A stretch of 40,142 nucleotides of DNA, from NCBI GenBank assembly GCA_030524745.1, contig JAUNGC010000031.1:1-40142 (forward strand), written 5' to 3'. Each line of letters starts with the position of its first letter. Position 1 is the stretch's first letter. The DNA is from Eubacteriales bacterium (GTDB lineage Bacteria; Bacillota; Clostridia; Lachnospirales; Lachnospiraceae). The position numbers were made by a program, and so were the translations under genes. Shown here piece by piece: positions 1 to 7,467 of the stretch. The notes beneath the pieces are model-generated. The model saw only the letters and a program-made list of their open reading frames with translations, searched no databases and was not told the origin of the DNA.

Positions 1-98
1 GATAATTAGCTATTATCAATGAAACAATTCCACATACTCTGAGAATTCCCCCATATTAAGAAGAGAATATTTCCCATGTTTTAAAAATTTCACAGGCA

Positions 99-131
99 GT
101 CCAGCCGCTGGCAGCAGGCTGGACAACTTTT
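99..131 (+). terminator. Possible terminator hairpin of an upstream gene
   Basis: Perfect 8-bp inverted repeat (99-106 with 117-124, GTCCAGCC/GGCTGGAC) around a 10-base loop, followed by a short AACTTTT run. The T-tract is weak and the upstream gene lies outside the window, so it may be a terminator tail or an incidental hairpin. I see no gene in bases 1-252. Confidence 0.35.
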
Positions 132-191
132 GAACGGAGCACAGACAAATACGGCCGAATGGATAAGAACAATGATGGAAAATGACCGGAA

Positions 192-224
192 GTTAAGTTT
201 GGCTTAAGGTTTGTGTGCTAAGCT
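192..224 (+). promoter_or_regulatory. CiaR-box-like direct repeat with -10 element (regulator promoter)
   Basis: GTTAAG-N5-CTTAAG (192-208) is a direct repeat with 11-bp periodicity. It fits the NTTAAG-N5-WTTAAG pattern known for CiaR of streptococci, except for the W position. Fifteen bases after the start of the second TTAAG is TAAGCT (219-224), preceded by TG (extended -10). No good -35 hexamer is visible, as expected for an activated promoter. The predicted transcript would start near 231 with a short leader. The same layout recurs at 2177-2209, which is the main reason to believe it. Confidence 0.6.
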
Positions 225-252
225 TGTAAGAAACGAGCGAGGTGAGAACAGG

Positions 253-933
253 ATGCGGCTGTTGATTGCGGAAGATGATCCAAGATTATTAAAAACGCTG
301 GTCCATATTTTTGAGAGCAACAAATTTGCGGTGGATGGCGTAAACAATGGGGAGGATGCCTTTGCATATGCATCCTCAGAGGAATATGACGGGCTGGTGC
401 TGGATATCATGATGCCGGGACTCAGCGGAATTCAGGTGCTGCAGAAACTGCGGAAGGCGAATGTGACGACGCCGGTGCTGCTTTTGACTGCGCGCACCGA
501 GGTGGAGCAGCGCGTGGAGGGGCTGGATGCCGGAGCGGACGATTATCTGCCAAAGCCTTTTGTCACTTCTGAACTTCTGGCCAGAACCAGAGCCATGTTG
601 AGACGAAAGGATAACTATGTGCCCGATCTTTTGACATATGGGGATGTGGTACTGAATCGGTCCACCTGGCAACTGGTTTATGACGGGAATGGAAGGATTC
701 TGAGCGGCAGAGAGTTTCAGATCATGGAAATGCTCATGCAAAGGCCGGAAACCATCGTGCCGACCGAGCAGCTTATGGCGCATATCTGGGGCTGGGATTC
801 CAATGTGGAAATCAGCGTCGTATGGGTACATATTTCCAATCTGAGAAAAAAGATTAATGAACTGCTTGCCCCCGTGGAGATTCGATTCGTCCGCGGCGCA
901 GGCTATCTTTTGGAGAGAAAAAATGATTTATAA
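253..933 (+). CDS. OmpR/CiaR-type response regulator
   Basis: A 226-residue two-component response regulator that binds DNA once its receiver domain is phosphorylated. The receiver (about 1-115) has the acidic pocket (E7, D8, D9), phospho-acceptor D51 (VLDIMMPG), T79 and K101 (LPKPF). The C-terminal winged helix (about 130-224) contains the GREFQIMEML and RGAGYLL signatures of the OmpR/PhoB class. The ATG at 253 is chosen because it begins the canonical receiver strand MRLLIAEDD and sits behind a GAGGTGAG ribosome site; the frame is open upstream to 211 but adds only non-conserved residues. It overlaps the kinase gene by 11 bases, so the two are translationally coupled. It probably regulates itself and the downstream ABC operon, since matching repeats precede both. 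The closest named relative by motif is CiaR, but orthology is not shown. Confidence 0.95.
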   Translation: MRLLIAEDDPRLLKTLVHIFESNKFAVDGVNNGEDAFAYASSEEYDGLVLDIMMPGLSGIQVLQKLRKANVTTPVLLLTARTEVEQRVEGLDAGADDYLPKPFVTSELLARTRAMLRRKDNYVPDLLTYGDVVLNRSTWQLVYDGNGRILSGREFQIMEMLMQRPETIVPTEQLMAHIWGWDSNVEISVVWVHISNLRKKINELLAPVEIRFVRGAGYLLERKNDL

Positions 934-2152
934 TCTGCGTAAAAAATTTATAAGGGTCTGCGTTGTTTCCGTTGTGATCGTGTGTACTGTCATCTTTATT
1001 GTCATGCTTGTGATGAGCAATCTGCAACTGAATCATACTATGGACACGCTGACGGATGCGATCGCTTCCAATAACGGCGTATTCCCGCCTTTTGATGAGG
1101 AGGAACAGCCCATGCCCTCCGGGCGTTTCCCTTACAGGGACATTATTACGGAAGAAACACAGTTCAGTACGCGCTTTTTTACGGTATGGGTCGGAGAGGA
1201 TGAACAGATTGAGGAAGTCAATGTGGATTCCATTTTTTCAATTTCGGAGGAAGAAACGCAGGAATATGCGGAAGCCGCCCTCTTAAGCGGCAGAAAGACG
1301 GGATGGGTGGAAGATTACCGGTTTCAGGTGTTTGAAACGGACAGAGGAACAGCCATTGTTTTTGTAAACGGAGAGATGAACCGCGTCATGACGGAGCGGT
1401 TTTTGTTCACGTTCCTTCTGGTTTTGTGCGGAAGCGGTCTGGTGATCCTGATTTTGATTATTCTGATCTCCAAACGGGTGGTGCGCCCGGTGGCGGAAAG
1501 TTATGAAAAGCAAAAACAGTTTATTACCGACGCCAATCATGAACTGAAGACACCGCTTACGCTGATTTTATCAAATCTGGATATTGTAGAGGCGGAGACG
1601 GGAAAAAGCGAATGGCTCGATGACATCAGAATCGAAGGAGAACGGATGGGAATGCTGATCAATCAACTGGTCATGCTGTCCAGAATGGATGAGGATCAGT
1701 CCAATCTCAATATTTCTCATTTTGATTTAAGCGATACCGTATCGGATACGGTATCGGAATTTTGCACGCTGGCTGAAGACCGTAGTAAGACGTTGCTTTC
1801 TGAGGTGGAAGGGGCGGTCGAATACCGGGGAGATGAAGGTTTGATCCGGCGGCTTGTGGCGATTCTTCTGGATAACGCGGTCAAATATTGTGATTTGCAG
1901 GGAGAGATACGGGTGTTGGTTTATAAGAAACATCATCCGGTGATTGTTGTGGAGAATACCTGCTCCGATGCGGAACAGATAGAACTGGGGAAGCTGTTTG
2001 ACCGGTTTTACCGGGCGGACAGGGCCAGGACTTTTGACGGCAGCTTCGGTGTCGGTCTGTCCATAGCCCGGGCGATCGCCAGAAAACATCGCGGCGATAT
2101 TACAGCTTATAGAAAAGACAGGATAATCGGCTTTCGGGTGGAACTGAAATAG
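923..2152 (+). CDS. Membrane sensor histidine kinase
   Basis: A 409-residue sensor kinase, partner of the preceding regulator. A short cytoplasmic tail is followed by TM1 (about 10-32), an extracytoplasmic segment of about 125 residues (33-158) rich in acidic residues, and TM2 (about 160-183). The HisKA dimerisation domain carries the phospho-acceptor H206 in NHELKTPLT. The ATPase domain has an N-box (LLDNAVKYC) and a G-box (GSFGVGLSIARAIA). The ATG at 923 lies inside the end of the regulator gene behind GGAGAG. An earlier in-frame start at 857 would add 22 residues with no conserved character and was rejected. The sensor region matches no ligand-binding domain I recognise. Overall layout resembles CiaH-type kinases, so envelope stress or antimicrobial peptides are plausible signals, but that is inference. 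Confidence 0.93.
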   Translation: MIYNLRKKFIRVCVVSVVIVCTVIFIVMLVMSNLQLNHTMDTLTDAIASNNGVFPPFDEEEQPMPSGRFPYRDIITEETQFSTRFFTVWVGEDEQIEEVNVDSIFSISEEETQEYAEAALLSGRKTGWVEDYRFQVFETDRGTAIVFVNGEMNRVMTERFLFTFLLVLCGSGLVILILIILISKRVVRPVAESYEKQKQFITDANHELKTPLTLILSNLDIVEAETGKSEWLDDIRIEGERMGMLINQLVMLSRMDEDQSNLNISHFDLSDTVSDTVSEFCTLAEDRSKTLLSEVEGAVEYRGDEGLIRRLVAILLDNAVKYCDLQGEIRVLVYKKHHPVIVVENTCSDAEQIELGKLFDRFYRADRARTFDGSFGVGLSIARAIARKHRGDITAYRKDRIIGFRVELK

Positions 2153-2176
2153 GTTTCACACTTTTTTCACGGCCTT

Positions 2177-2209
2177 CTTTAGGGTGGCTTTAGGCGAAAC
2201 GTATAAAAT
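2177..2209 (+). promoter_or_regulatory. CiaR-box-like direct repeat with -10 element (ABC operon promoter)
   Basis: CTTTAG-N5-CTTTAG (2177-2193), an 11-bp-period direct repeat, followed by TAAAAT (2204-2209). The distance from the first repeat to the -10 (26 bases) is identical to that at 193-219, and both sites share TGGCTTNAGG. This makes it a likely second target of the response regulator, placed to drive the ABC operon. The 158-base gap between kinase and ATPase genes holds nothing else I can name apart from the ATPase gene's GCGAGGAGC ribosome site. Confidence 0.6.
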
Positions 2210-2310
2210 AGGATGAAGTGAAAGGCGCTCTGTTTTGGGGTGTATCGTCATGACATTGCGTACGCGCTGCTGCTGCGGGCGCGAAAAAAGAAAAAGCGAG
2301 GAGCGAAACG

Positions 2311-3291
2311 ATGATATCAGTTGAACATTTGACGAAATGCTATGGTGATTTCATGGCGGTTGAAGATTTGTCCTTTGAAATCGACGAAGGGCATGTTTAC
2401 GGGTTCCTGGGACCTAACGGCGCCGGAAAGTCCACCACCATGAATATCATGACGGGCTGTTTGTCGGCAACGGCAGGGCATGTCAGAATTGACGGACATG
2501 ATATTTTTGAGGAACCTGACAAGGCGAAGAAGCTGATCGGTTATCTTCCCGAACAGCCGCCGCTGTATATGGCGGAAACGCCCGTGGAGTATCTGCGTTT
2601 TGTGGGGGAAGCCAAAGGGCTGCGCGGTGCGGAACTGAAAGCGCAGATTGAAGACGTCATCCGCCAGACGAAGATTGAAGATGTGAGGAACCGCCGCATT
2701 CAGGCGCTTTCCAAAGGCTACAGGCAGAGGGTCGGGATCGCGCAGGCGCTGCTGGGAAATCCGAAGGTTATCGTTCTGGATGAACCCACGGTGGGGCTTG
2801 ACCCGATTCAGATCATCGAAATCCGCGCGTTGATCAAAGAATTGGGACAAAACCACACGGTTATTTTCAGTTCTCATATTCTGTCCGAAGTACAAACGAT
2901 CTGCGATCAGATTCTCATTATCGCAAAAGGAAAACTGGTCGCTTTCGGGGAACCGCAGCAGTTGGAAAAGCGGCTGCTTGCGCCGAATGAAATCATGATC
3001 ACGACGGATGCCGGCAAAGAGGAAGTGAAAATTCTTTTGTCCGGCGTCGGACACGTCACGGCGGCAGAGATAAAGGAAACGGACGGCGGTCTTGTCACCG
3101 CCTGTCTGAAAACGGATCATGACGATATTTATGCAGTTTCCCGCGCCGTTTTTGAGGCCTTTGCCGCAAATAAGCTGGCGCTGCTGGAAATGTCCTTAAA
3201 AAAGGCAAATCTGGAAGATGTTTTCCTGGAACTCACGGAAAGCGGCGGTCCGGATGAAAAAATATCCGAAGAGGAGAAGAAAACGAAATGA
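2311..3291 (+). CDS. ABC transporter ATPase, Gld/ABC-2 type
   Basis: A 326-residue ATP-binding subunit that should power the membrane protein encoded next. It has a Walker A (GPNGAGKST, 34-42), an ABC signature of divergent form (LSKGYRQR, about 133-140) typical of the CcmA/NatA/GldA group, a Walker B with catalytic Glu (LDEPTVGLD, about 156-164) and an H-loop in FSSHILSE. The roughly 100 residues after the nucleotide-binding domain form the C-terminal extension usual in this group; the last 20 are highly charged. The start follows GCGAGGAGC. The gene overlaps the permease by four bases (ATGA), and the four genes to 7055 form one operon. The substrate is unknown. The set resembles the GldA-GldF-GldG arrangement of Bacteroidetes gliding machinery, but such operons also occur in non-gliding Firmicutes, so gliding should not be assumed. 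Confidence 0.93.
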   Translation: MISVEHLTKCYGDFMAVEDLSFEIDEGHVYGFLGPNGAGKSTTMNIMTGCLSATAGHVRIDGHDIFEEPDKAKKLIGYLPEQPPLYMAETPVEYLRFVGEAKGLRGAELKAQIEDVIRQTKIEDVRNRRIQALSKGYRQRVGIAQALLGNPKVIVLDEPTVGLDPIQIIEIRALIKELGQNHTVIFSSHILSEVQTICDQILIIAKGKLVAFGEPQQLEKRLLAPNEIMITTDAGKEEVKILLSGVGHVTAAEIKETDGGLVTACLKTDHDDIYAVSRAVFEAFAANKLALLEMSLKKANLEDVFLELTESGGPDEKISEEEKKTK

Positions 3292-4151
3292 TCGCAGTAT
3301 TAAAGCATGAACTCAGACTTTATTTCCATTCGCTGACCGCCTATGTTTTCGGCGCATTTTTACTTGCTTTTGTGGGAATCGGCGCGATGCTGTATAACAT
3401 ACAGGCCGCGGTCAGCAATTTTGAATATGTATTAAGCTTCGGCTGCCTCGTTTTTGTGGTCATCGTACCGATTCTGACCATGCGGGTGATTGCGGAGGAG
3501 AGGAAGCAGAAGACAGACCAGCTTCTGTATGCGCTGCCCATTACGACGACGCAGGTGATCGTCGGTAAATACCTGGCGCTTCTGATCGTATATCTGATCC
3601 CTTTGTGCCTGATCTGCTTTTATCCTTTGATCTTTTCAAAGTACGGCGACGTCTATCTGCTGACGTCTTATGGCTCAATTCTTGCATTTTTTATCATGGG
3701 TGCAGCTTTAATTGCACTCGGCGTATTTATTTCCTCCCTGACGGATAATCAGGGATTTGCGGCAGGCATCGGAATTGCGGTAATTCTGCTGAATTACTAC
3801 AGCGTCAGCCTTTCGGAATATATTTCCTCCACCGCTTTTGGATCGGTAGTTGTGATTTATGTGCTGATTCTTGTCCTGGGGGTTGTGATCCGCCATCTGA
3901 CCAGGAACGACACGCTGGCATACGGAATCGGCTTTGCATTGTTTGCGGTTACGATCGTGACATACTATTTGGATTCGTCAAAATTTGAAGGACTTCTGCC
4001 GAAGATCATGACGAAGCTGTCTTTGTTTGAACGGTTTTATGTGTTTGTGAACGGGGTTTTTGACATGACTGCCGTCGTATATTATATTACTTTTGCCGTC
4101 TTTTTCCTGTTCCTTTCCGTACAGTCCCTGGAAAAGAGGAGGTATAACTGA
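3288..4151 (+). CDS. ABC-2 type permease, GldF-like
   Basis: A 287-residue polytopic membrane protein with about six hydrophobic segments, starting with one at about 16-36. The stretch after TM2 contains RVIAEERKQKTDQLLYALP, characteristic of ABC-2 permeases of the NosY/GldF type (an amphipathic elbow before the next helices). It should form the membrane channel or mechanotransducer for the ATPase upstream, which it overlaps by four bases. It ends in the charged tail EKRRYN, and its stop codon overlaps the start of the next gene by one base (TGATG). The substrate cannot be read from the sequence. Confidence 0.88.
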   Translation: MIAVLKHELRLYFHSLTAYVFGAFLLAFVGIGAMLYNIQAAVSNFEYVLSFGCLVFVVIVPILTMRVIAEERKQKTDQLLYALPITTTQVIVGKYLALLIVYLIPLCLICFYPLIFSKYGDVYLLTSYGSILAFFIMGAALIALGVFISSLTDNQGFAAGIGIAVILLNYYSVSLSEYISSTAFGSVVVIYVLILVLGVVIRHLTRNDTLAYGIGFALFAVTIVTYYLDSSKFEGLLPKIMTKLSLFERFYVFVNGVFDMTAVVYYITFAVFFLFLSVQSLEKRRYN

Positions 4152-5605
4152 TGAATAAATTGAAATTGCCCCGGATTTCAGACCGGACCCAAAGCAGCCG
4201 GATCGCCCTGCGCGGCGGTTCCTATTCGCTGCTCATCACGGTCATTGTCCTTGCGCTTCTGATCGTGGTGAATGTGTTCGCTGCTGCGTTACCGGCTGCG
4301 CTGACAAAATATGATATCAGTTCCACAAAGCTTTATTCCATCACCAGCAATACAAAAGTGGTGGTCAATGCGCTGGAACAGGATGTGACGATATACTGGA
4401 TCGTGCAGTCCGGAGAAGAGGACGATGTCATTGAGAATCTGCTGAGTAAATATGAGAGTCTTTCGGATCATATTGAAGTCGTGAAAAAGAATCCGGATGT
4501 ATTCCCGACTTTTGCAGAACAGTATACCGATGAAAACGTATTGAACAACAGCCTGGTTGTGGAGTGCGGAGAACGCAGCCGGTTTATCAGTTATAACGAT
4601 ATTTATGTGCAGGAAGCGGATATTTACTCTTATTCTTATACCACTTCCTTTGACGGGGAAGGGGCCATTACTTCCGCCATCGATTATGTGGTGAGCGAAG
4701 AACTGCCGCAGTTATATGTGCTGGAAGGACATGGAGAGAGCGAACTTCCCGCTTCCTTCAGCGAGCAGATCGAGAAGGACAATATCGAGGTCAATACGCT
4801 GTCCCTTCTGACGGTGGATTCCATTCCGGAAGAAGCGGACTGCATGATGATCTATGCGCCGACCAGCGATATTTCGGAAGAAGAAAAGAATATGCTTGCC
4901 GATTATGTGGCGGAAGGCGGTAAACTCCTGGTGGCGGCCGGGCCGGTACAGGATGACGGTATGGAAAACCTGTACGGTCTGCTTGCGGATTATGGCGTGG
5001 AAACCGTGGAAGGAATCGTCGTGGAAGAGGACAGACAGCATTATGCGTTCCAGGCTCCGTATGTATTGATACCGGATATGACCAGCGATGAAATCACCGA
5101 CTCTTTGATCGAAGAAAATTACTATCCGATCATGCCCATATCCCAGGGGCTGACCGTAACGGGGGCCTCCGGCAGCGCGACGGTGACGGAGCTTCTTACC
5201 ACTTCCGCGGCTTCCTTCAGCAAGACTGCCGGATATGACATATCCACCTATGACAGGGAAGAAGGAGATGTGGACGGACCGTTTGCAGTTGCAGTTTCCA
5301 TCGAAACGGAGAATGAGGGAAAGATCGTCTGGTTTTCCTCCTCCGGTTTTCTGGAAGACATGTACAATGCTTACTCTTCCGGCGCAAATGCGGATCTGGG
5401 CATGAACGCGCTGTCCTCTCTGATTGGAGAGAGCGAGGCGATGGCGATTCGCAGCAAGTCGTTAAACTATAATTATCTGACGATCAGCGAGTCCGCAGCC
5501 ACTGTGTTAAAGACCGTGATGATCGGCGTGTTCCCGCTCGTATATCTGGGAATCGGAATTTTCGTGAGCCTGGGGAGAAGGAGGATGCAGCATGAAACGG
5601 TCTAG
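4151..5605 (+). CDS. GldG-like ABC auxiliary protein
   Basis: A 484-residue protein with one N-terminal TM (about 24-47), a large extracytoplasmic domain (about 50-450) and one C-terminal TM (about 453-475) followed by a short basic tail. This is the topology of GldG-type ABC-associated proteins (ABC_transp_aux family). Recognisable pieces include DISSTKLYSIT just after TM1 and YVLEGHGESELP in the middle, both typical of the family. It presumably forms the outer part of the ABC complex together with the permease. The start overlaps the permease stop by one base behind GAGGAGG. The end overlaps the next gene by 14 bases. Its biochemical role is unknown even in well studied gliding bacteria. 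Confidence 0.85.
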   Translation: MNKLKLPRISDRTQSSRIALRGGSYSLLITVIVLALLIVVNVFAAALPAALTKYDISSTKLYSITSNTKVVVNALEQDVTIYWIVQSGEEDDVIENLLSKYESLSDHIEVVKKNPDVFPTFAEQYTDENVLNNSLVVECGERSRFISYNDIYVQEADIYSYSYTTSFDGEGAITSAIDYVVSEELPQLYVLEGHGESELPASFSEQIEKDNIEVNTLSLLTVDSIPEEADCMMIYAPTSDISEEEKNMLADYVAEGGKLLVAAGPVQDDGMENLYGLLADYGVETVEGIVVEEDRQHYAFQAPYVLIPDMTSDEITDSLIEENYYPIMPISQGLTVTGASGSATVTELLTTSAASFSKTAGYDISTYDREEGDVDGPFAVAVSIETENEGKIVWFSSSGFLEDMYNAYSSGANADLGMNALSSLIGESEAMAIRSKSLNYNYLTISESAATVLKTVMIGVFPLVYLGIGIFVSLGRRRMQHETV

Positions 5606-7055
5606 GAGAATTCTGATACTGCTGGTCGTTTTAGTGATCGCCTGCGCCGGAACATTCGGCGTCATGCAGTATGAAGAGAAAAAAGAGCAGATTAAAAACA
5701 GTGATGAAATCATTCTGGAACTGGACAGCGATTCAGTTACATCGCTGGCGTGGGAATATGAATCGGAAACCGGATCGGAAACGATTTCGCTCGCTTTTCA
5801 TAAAGACGGGACATGGCTTTATGATGACGACGAAGCTTTCCCGGTGGACGAAGAAAAAATCGCGGAACTTCTGGATCAGTTTACGGCTTTCGGCGTATCT
5901 TTTATCATCGAAGAGGTGGAAGATTACGGCCAGTACGGACTGGATGAACCGGTCTGTGCCATCCGGCTGGAAACGCAGGAGGAGTCCTGCGAAATCCTGC
6001 TGGGCAATTACAGCAACATGGATGAGGAGCGTTATGTTTCCATCGGGGATGGCAATGTATATCTGGTAAAGGAAGACCCGCTGGATACTTTCGGCGTGAC
6101 CTTAAGCGATCTGATTAAGCAGGATGAAATTCCGCTCCTGAGCACATCTACGGCGACGGTGACCGGAATCGGATTTACGGGTTCGGAAAACTACGACATT
6201 GTATATGAAGAAGAAAATATAAGCGCTTACGGTGAGGACGATGTTTATTTTACAAAGCAGGACGATGAGTCGCTGCCGCTGGATTCTTCCAGAGTGAAAA
6301 GTTACATAAGCAATATCAGTTATCTTGGCCTGACAGATTATGTGAGTTATAATGTGTCAGAAGAAGAACTGGAGAGTTTCGGTCTGGATGAACCGGAACT
6401 GACGGTAACGGTGGATTACACTTGGGAAAATGAAGACGGAGAAGAAGAATCCAATACCTTGGTTCTGCATATCAGCCGTGATCCGGAGGAGATCGCAGCG
6501 GAAGCGGAAAAAGATGCGGAAGACAGCGGCGCAGAAGAAACGGCGGACGCAGGAGAAGAGACGGTAACGGCATACGCCAGAGTCGGAGATTCTCAGATTG
6601 TGTATCGGATCACTTCAGAGGATTATGAAAATCTGATGGCGGCCTCCTATGACGATCTCCGGTATCAGAAAGTGTTCGCCGCGGACTTCGCGGAGGCTTA
6701 TCAGGTCGATATCTCGCTGGAGGGCAACGTTTATTCCCTCACATCAACGCAGGAAGAAGAGGGAGATCAAACCTGGTTTTATCAGGAAGAGGAAACGGAT
6801 ATTTCGGATTTTGGAACAGCGTTAAAGGGCCTGACGGCGGACACTTTTACGGATGAACAGCCTGCTTTGCAGGAAGAAATCAGTCTGACCGTGTATTTAA
6901 ACAATGAAAATTATCCGAAGATCCTGATCGAGTTGTATCGATACGACGGAACGAGTTGTCTTGCGATGGTGGACGGAGAGCCTGTTTGTCTGATCAGCCG
7001 CACCCAGGCGGTGGATCTGATCGAGGCAGTTCATGCGATTGTGCTTCGGCAATAA
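5592..7055 (+). CDS. DUF4340-like membrane-anchored protein
   Basis: A 487-residue protein with one N-terminal membrane anchor (about 7-24) and a long acidic extracytoplasmic region. It contains repeated modules of the form YGLDEP and FGLDEPELTV, which are hallmarks of DUF4340 proteins and commonly follow GldG genes. A low-complexity Glu/Ala/Asp insert lies at about 299-324. The start at 5592 follows AAGGAGG and is translationally coupled to the GldG-like gene (14-base overlap). It is the last gene of the ABC operon and is followed by a strong hairpin. It likely works outside the membrane with the GldG-like protein. Function is unknown. Confidence 0.82.
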   Translation: MKRSRRILILLVVLVIACAGTFGVMQYEEKKEQIKNSDEIILELDSDSVTSLAWEYESETGSETISLAFHKDGTWLYDDDEAFPVDEEKIAELLDQFTAFGVSFIIEEVEDYGQYGLDEPVCAIRLETQEESCEILLGNYSNMDEERYVSIGDGNVYLVKEDPLDTFGVTLSDLIKQDEIPLLSTSTATVTGIGFTGSENYDIVYEEENISAYGEDDVYFTKQDDESLPLDSSRVKSYISNISYLGLTDYVSYNVSEEELESFGLDEPELTVTVDYTWENEDGEEESNTLVLHISRDPEEIAAEAEKDAEDSGAEETADAGEETVTAYARVGDSQIVYRITSEDYENLMAASYDDLRYQKVFAADFAEAYQVDISLEGNVYSLTSTQEEEGDQTWFYQEEETDISDFGTALKGLTADTFTDEQPALQEEISLTVYLNNENYPKILIELYRYDGTSCLAMVDGEPVCLISRTQAVDLIEAVHAIVLRQ

Positions 7056-7117
7056 AGAATTGGTTCAGCGATAAGAAATTGAGCGCCCGCGCAGGCGCCG
7101 GCAGAAAACAGAACGAA

Positions 7118-7180
7118 AAAAGACCGCCCGGCAGGGAAAGAATCAGAGGATATCTGAACCCGCCGGGCGGTCTTATATTT
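7118..7180 (+). terminator. Rho-independent terminator of the ABC operon
   Basis: A perfect 13-bp stem pairs 7120-7132 with 7162-7174. It continues after a one-base bulge with GGG/CCC and an inner TCAGA/TCTGA stem, so nearly the whole element is paired. It is followed by TTATATTTT and preceded by an A-run, so it could work in both directions. The downstream partner of an opposing transcript is absent, so the main role is ending the 2311-7055 operon. Confidence 0.85.
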
Positions 7181-7206
7181 TCGGACGGGAAACAAAAGGA
7201 AACAAT

Positions 7207-7236
7207 TTGTGCGTTTTTCACAAAGTTTTATAAAAT
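7207..7236 (+). promoter_or_regulatory. Possible weak upstream promoter with inverted repeat
   Basis: TTGTGC (7207-7212) and TATAAA (7229-7234) are spaced by 16 bases. The -35 part sits in an inverted repeat TTTGTG-N7-CACAAA (7206-7224). It could be a second promoter for the starch operon with a leader of about 225 bases. The stronger promoter at 7338 makes this one optional, and the region is A+T-rich, so chance is a real alternative. Confidence 0.25.
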
Positions 7237-7337
7237 TCGAAAAAGAAGAGGAAATTTCCGTGAAAATGTCCAAAAAATGAATTTTGAAATTGGAAATTAT
7301 CGTGAAAAAACGGGGAAAACGGTTAACTAAAACGAGA

Positions 7338-7367
7338 TTGACCGGTCATTGGGGGGTGAAATATAAT
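7338..7367 (+). promoter_or_regulatory. Sigma-A promoter of the starch operon, with palindrome on the -35
   Basis: TTGACC (7338-7343), an 18-base spacer and a perfect TATAAT (7362-7367). The predicted start is near 7374, giving a leader of about 94 bases. A perfect 10-bp palindrome TGACCGGTCA (7339-7348) with a central CG covers the -35, which is where and how a LacI-family repressor could block RNA polymerase. Confidence 0.8.
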
Positions 7368-7380
7368 TGAATCAACAAAG

Positions 7381-7396
7381 GAAACGTGCACATTTC
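7381..7396 (+). promoter_or_regulatory. Operator-like palindrome in the early transcribed region
   Basis: GAAACGTGCACATTTC matches its own reverse complement at 14 of 16 positions and lies at about +8 to +23 from the predicted start. Together with flanking bases it also resembles a catabolite-responsive element (8 of 10 defined positions of WTGNAANCGNWNNCW by my count). Candidates to bind here are the LacI-family protein encoded at 13506 or a CcpA-like regulator. Confidence 0.5.
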
Positions 7397-7467
7397 TATT
7401 GTAAAAAGAATCTGCGGCCGGCAGCACGGATTCGGGTTCAAATGTCAATCATACAGGAGGATATATT

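Noticed and set aside
6956-7330. Open frame on the + strand overlapping the end of the DUF4340-like gene
   Set aside because: It reads through the terminator hairpin and has no ribosome site or plausible protein character.
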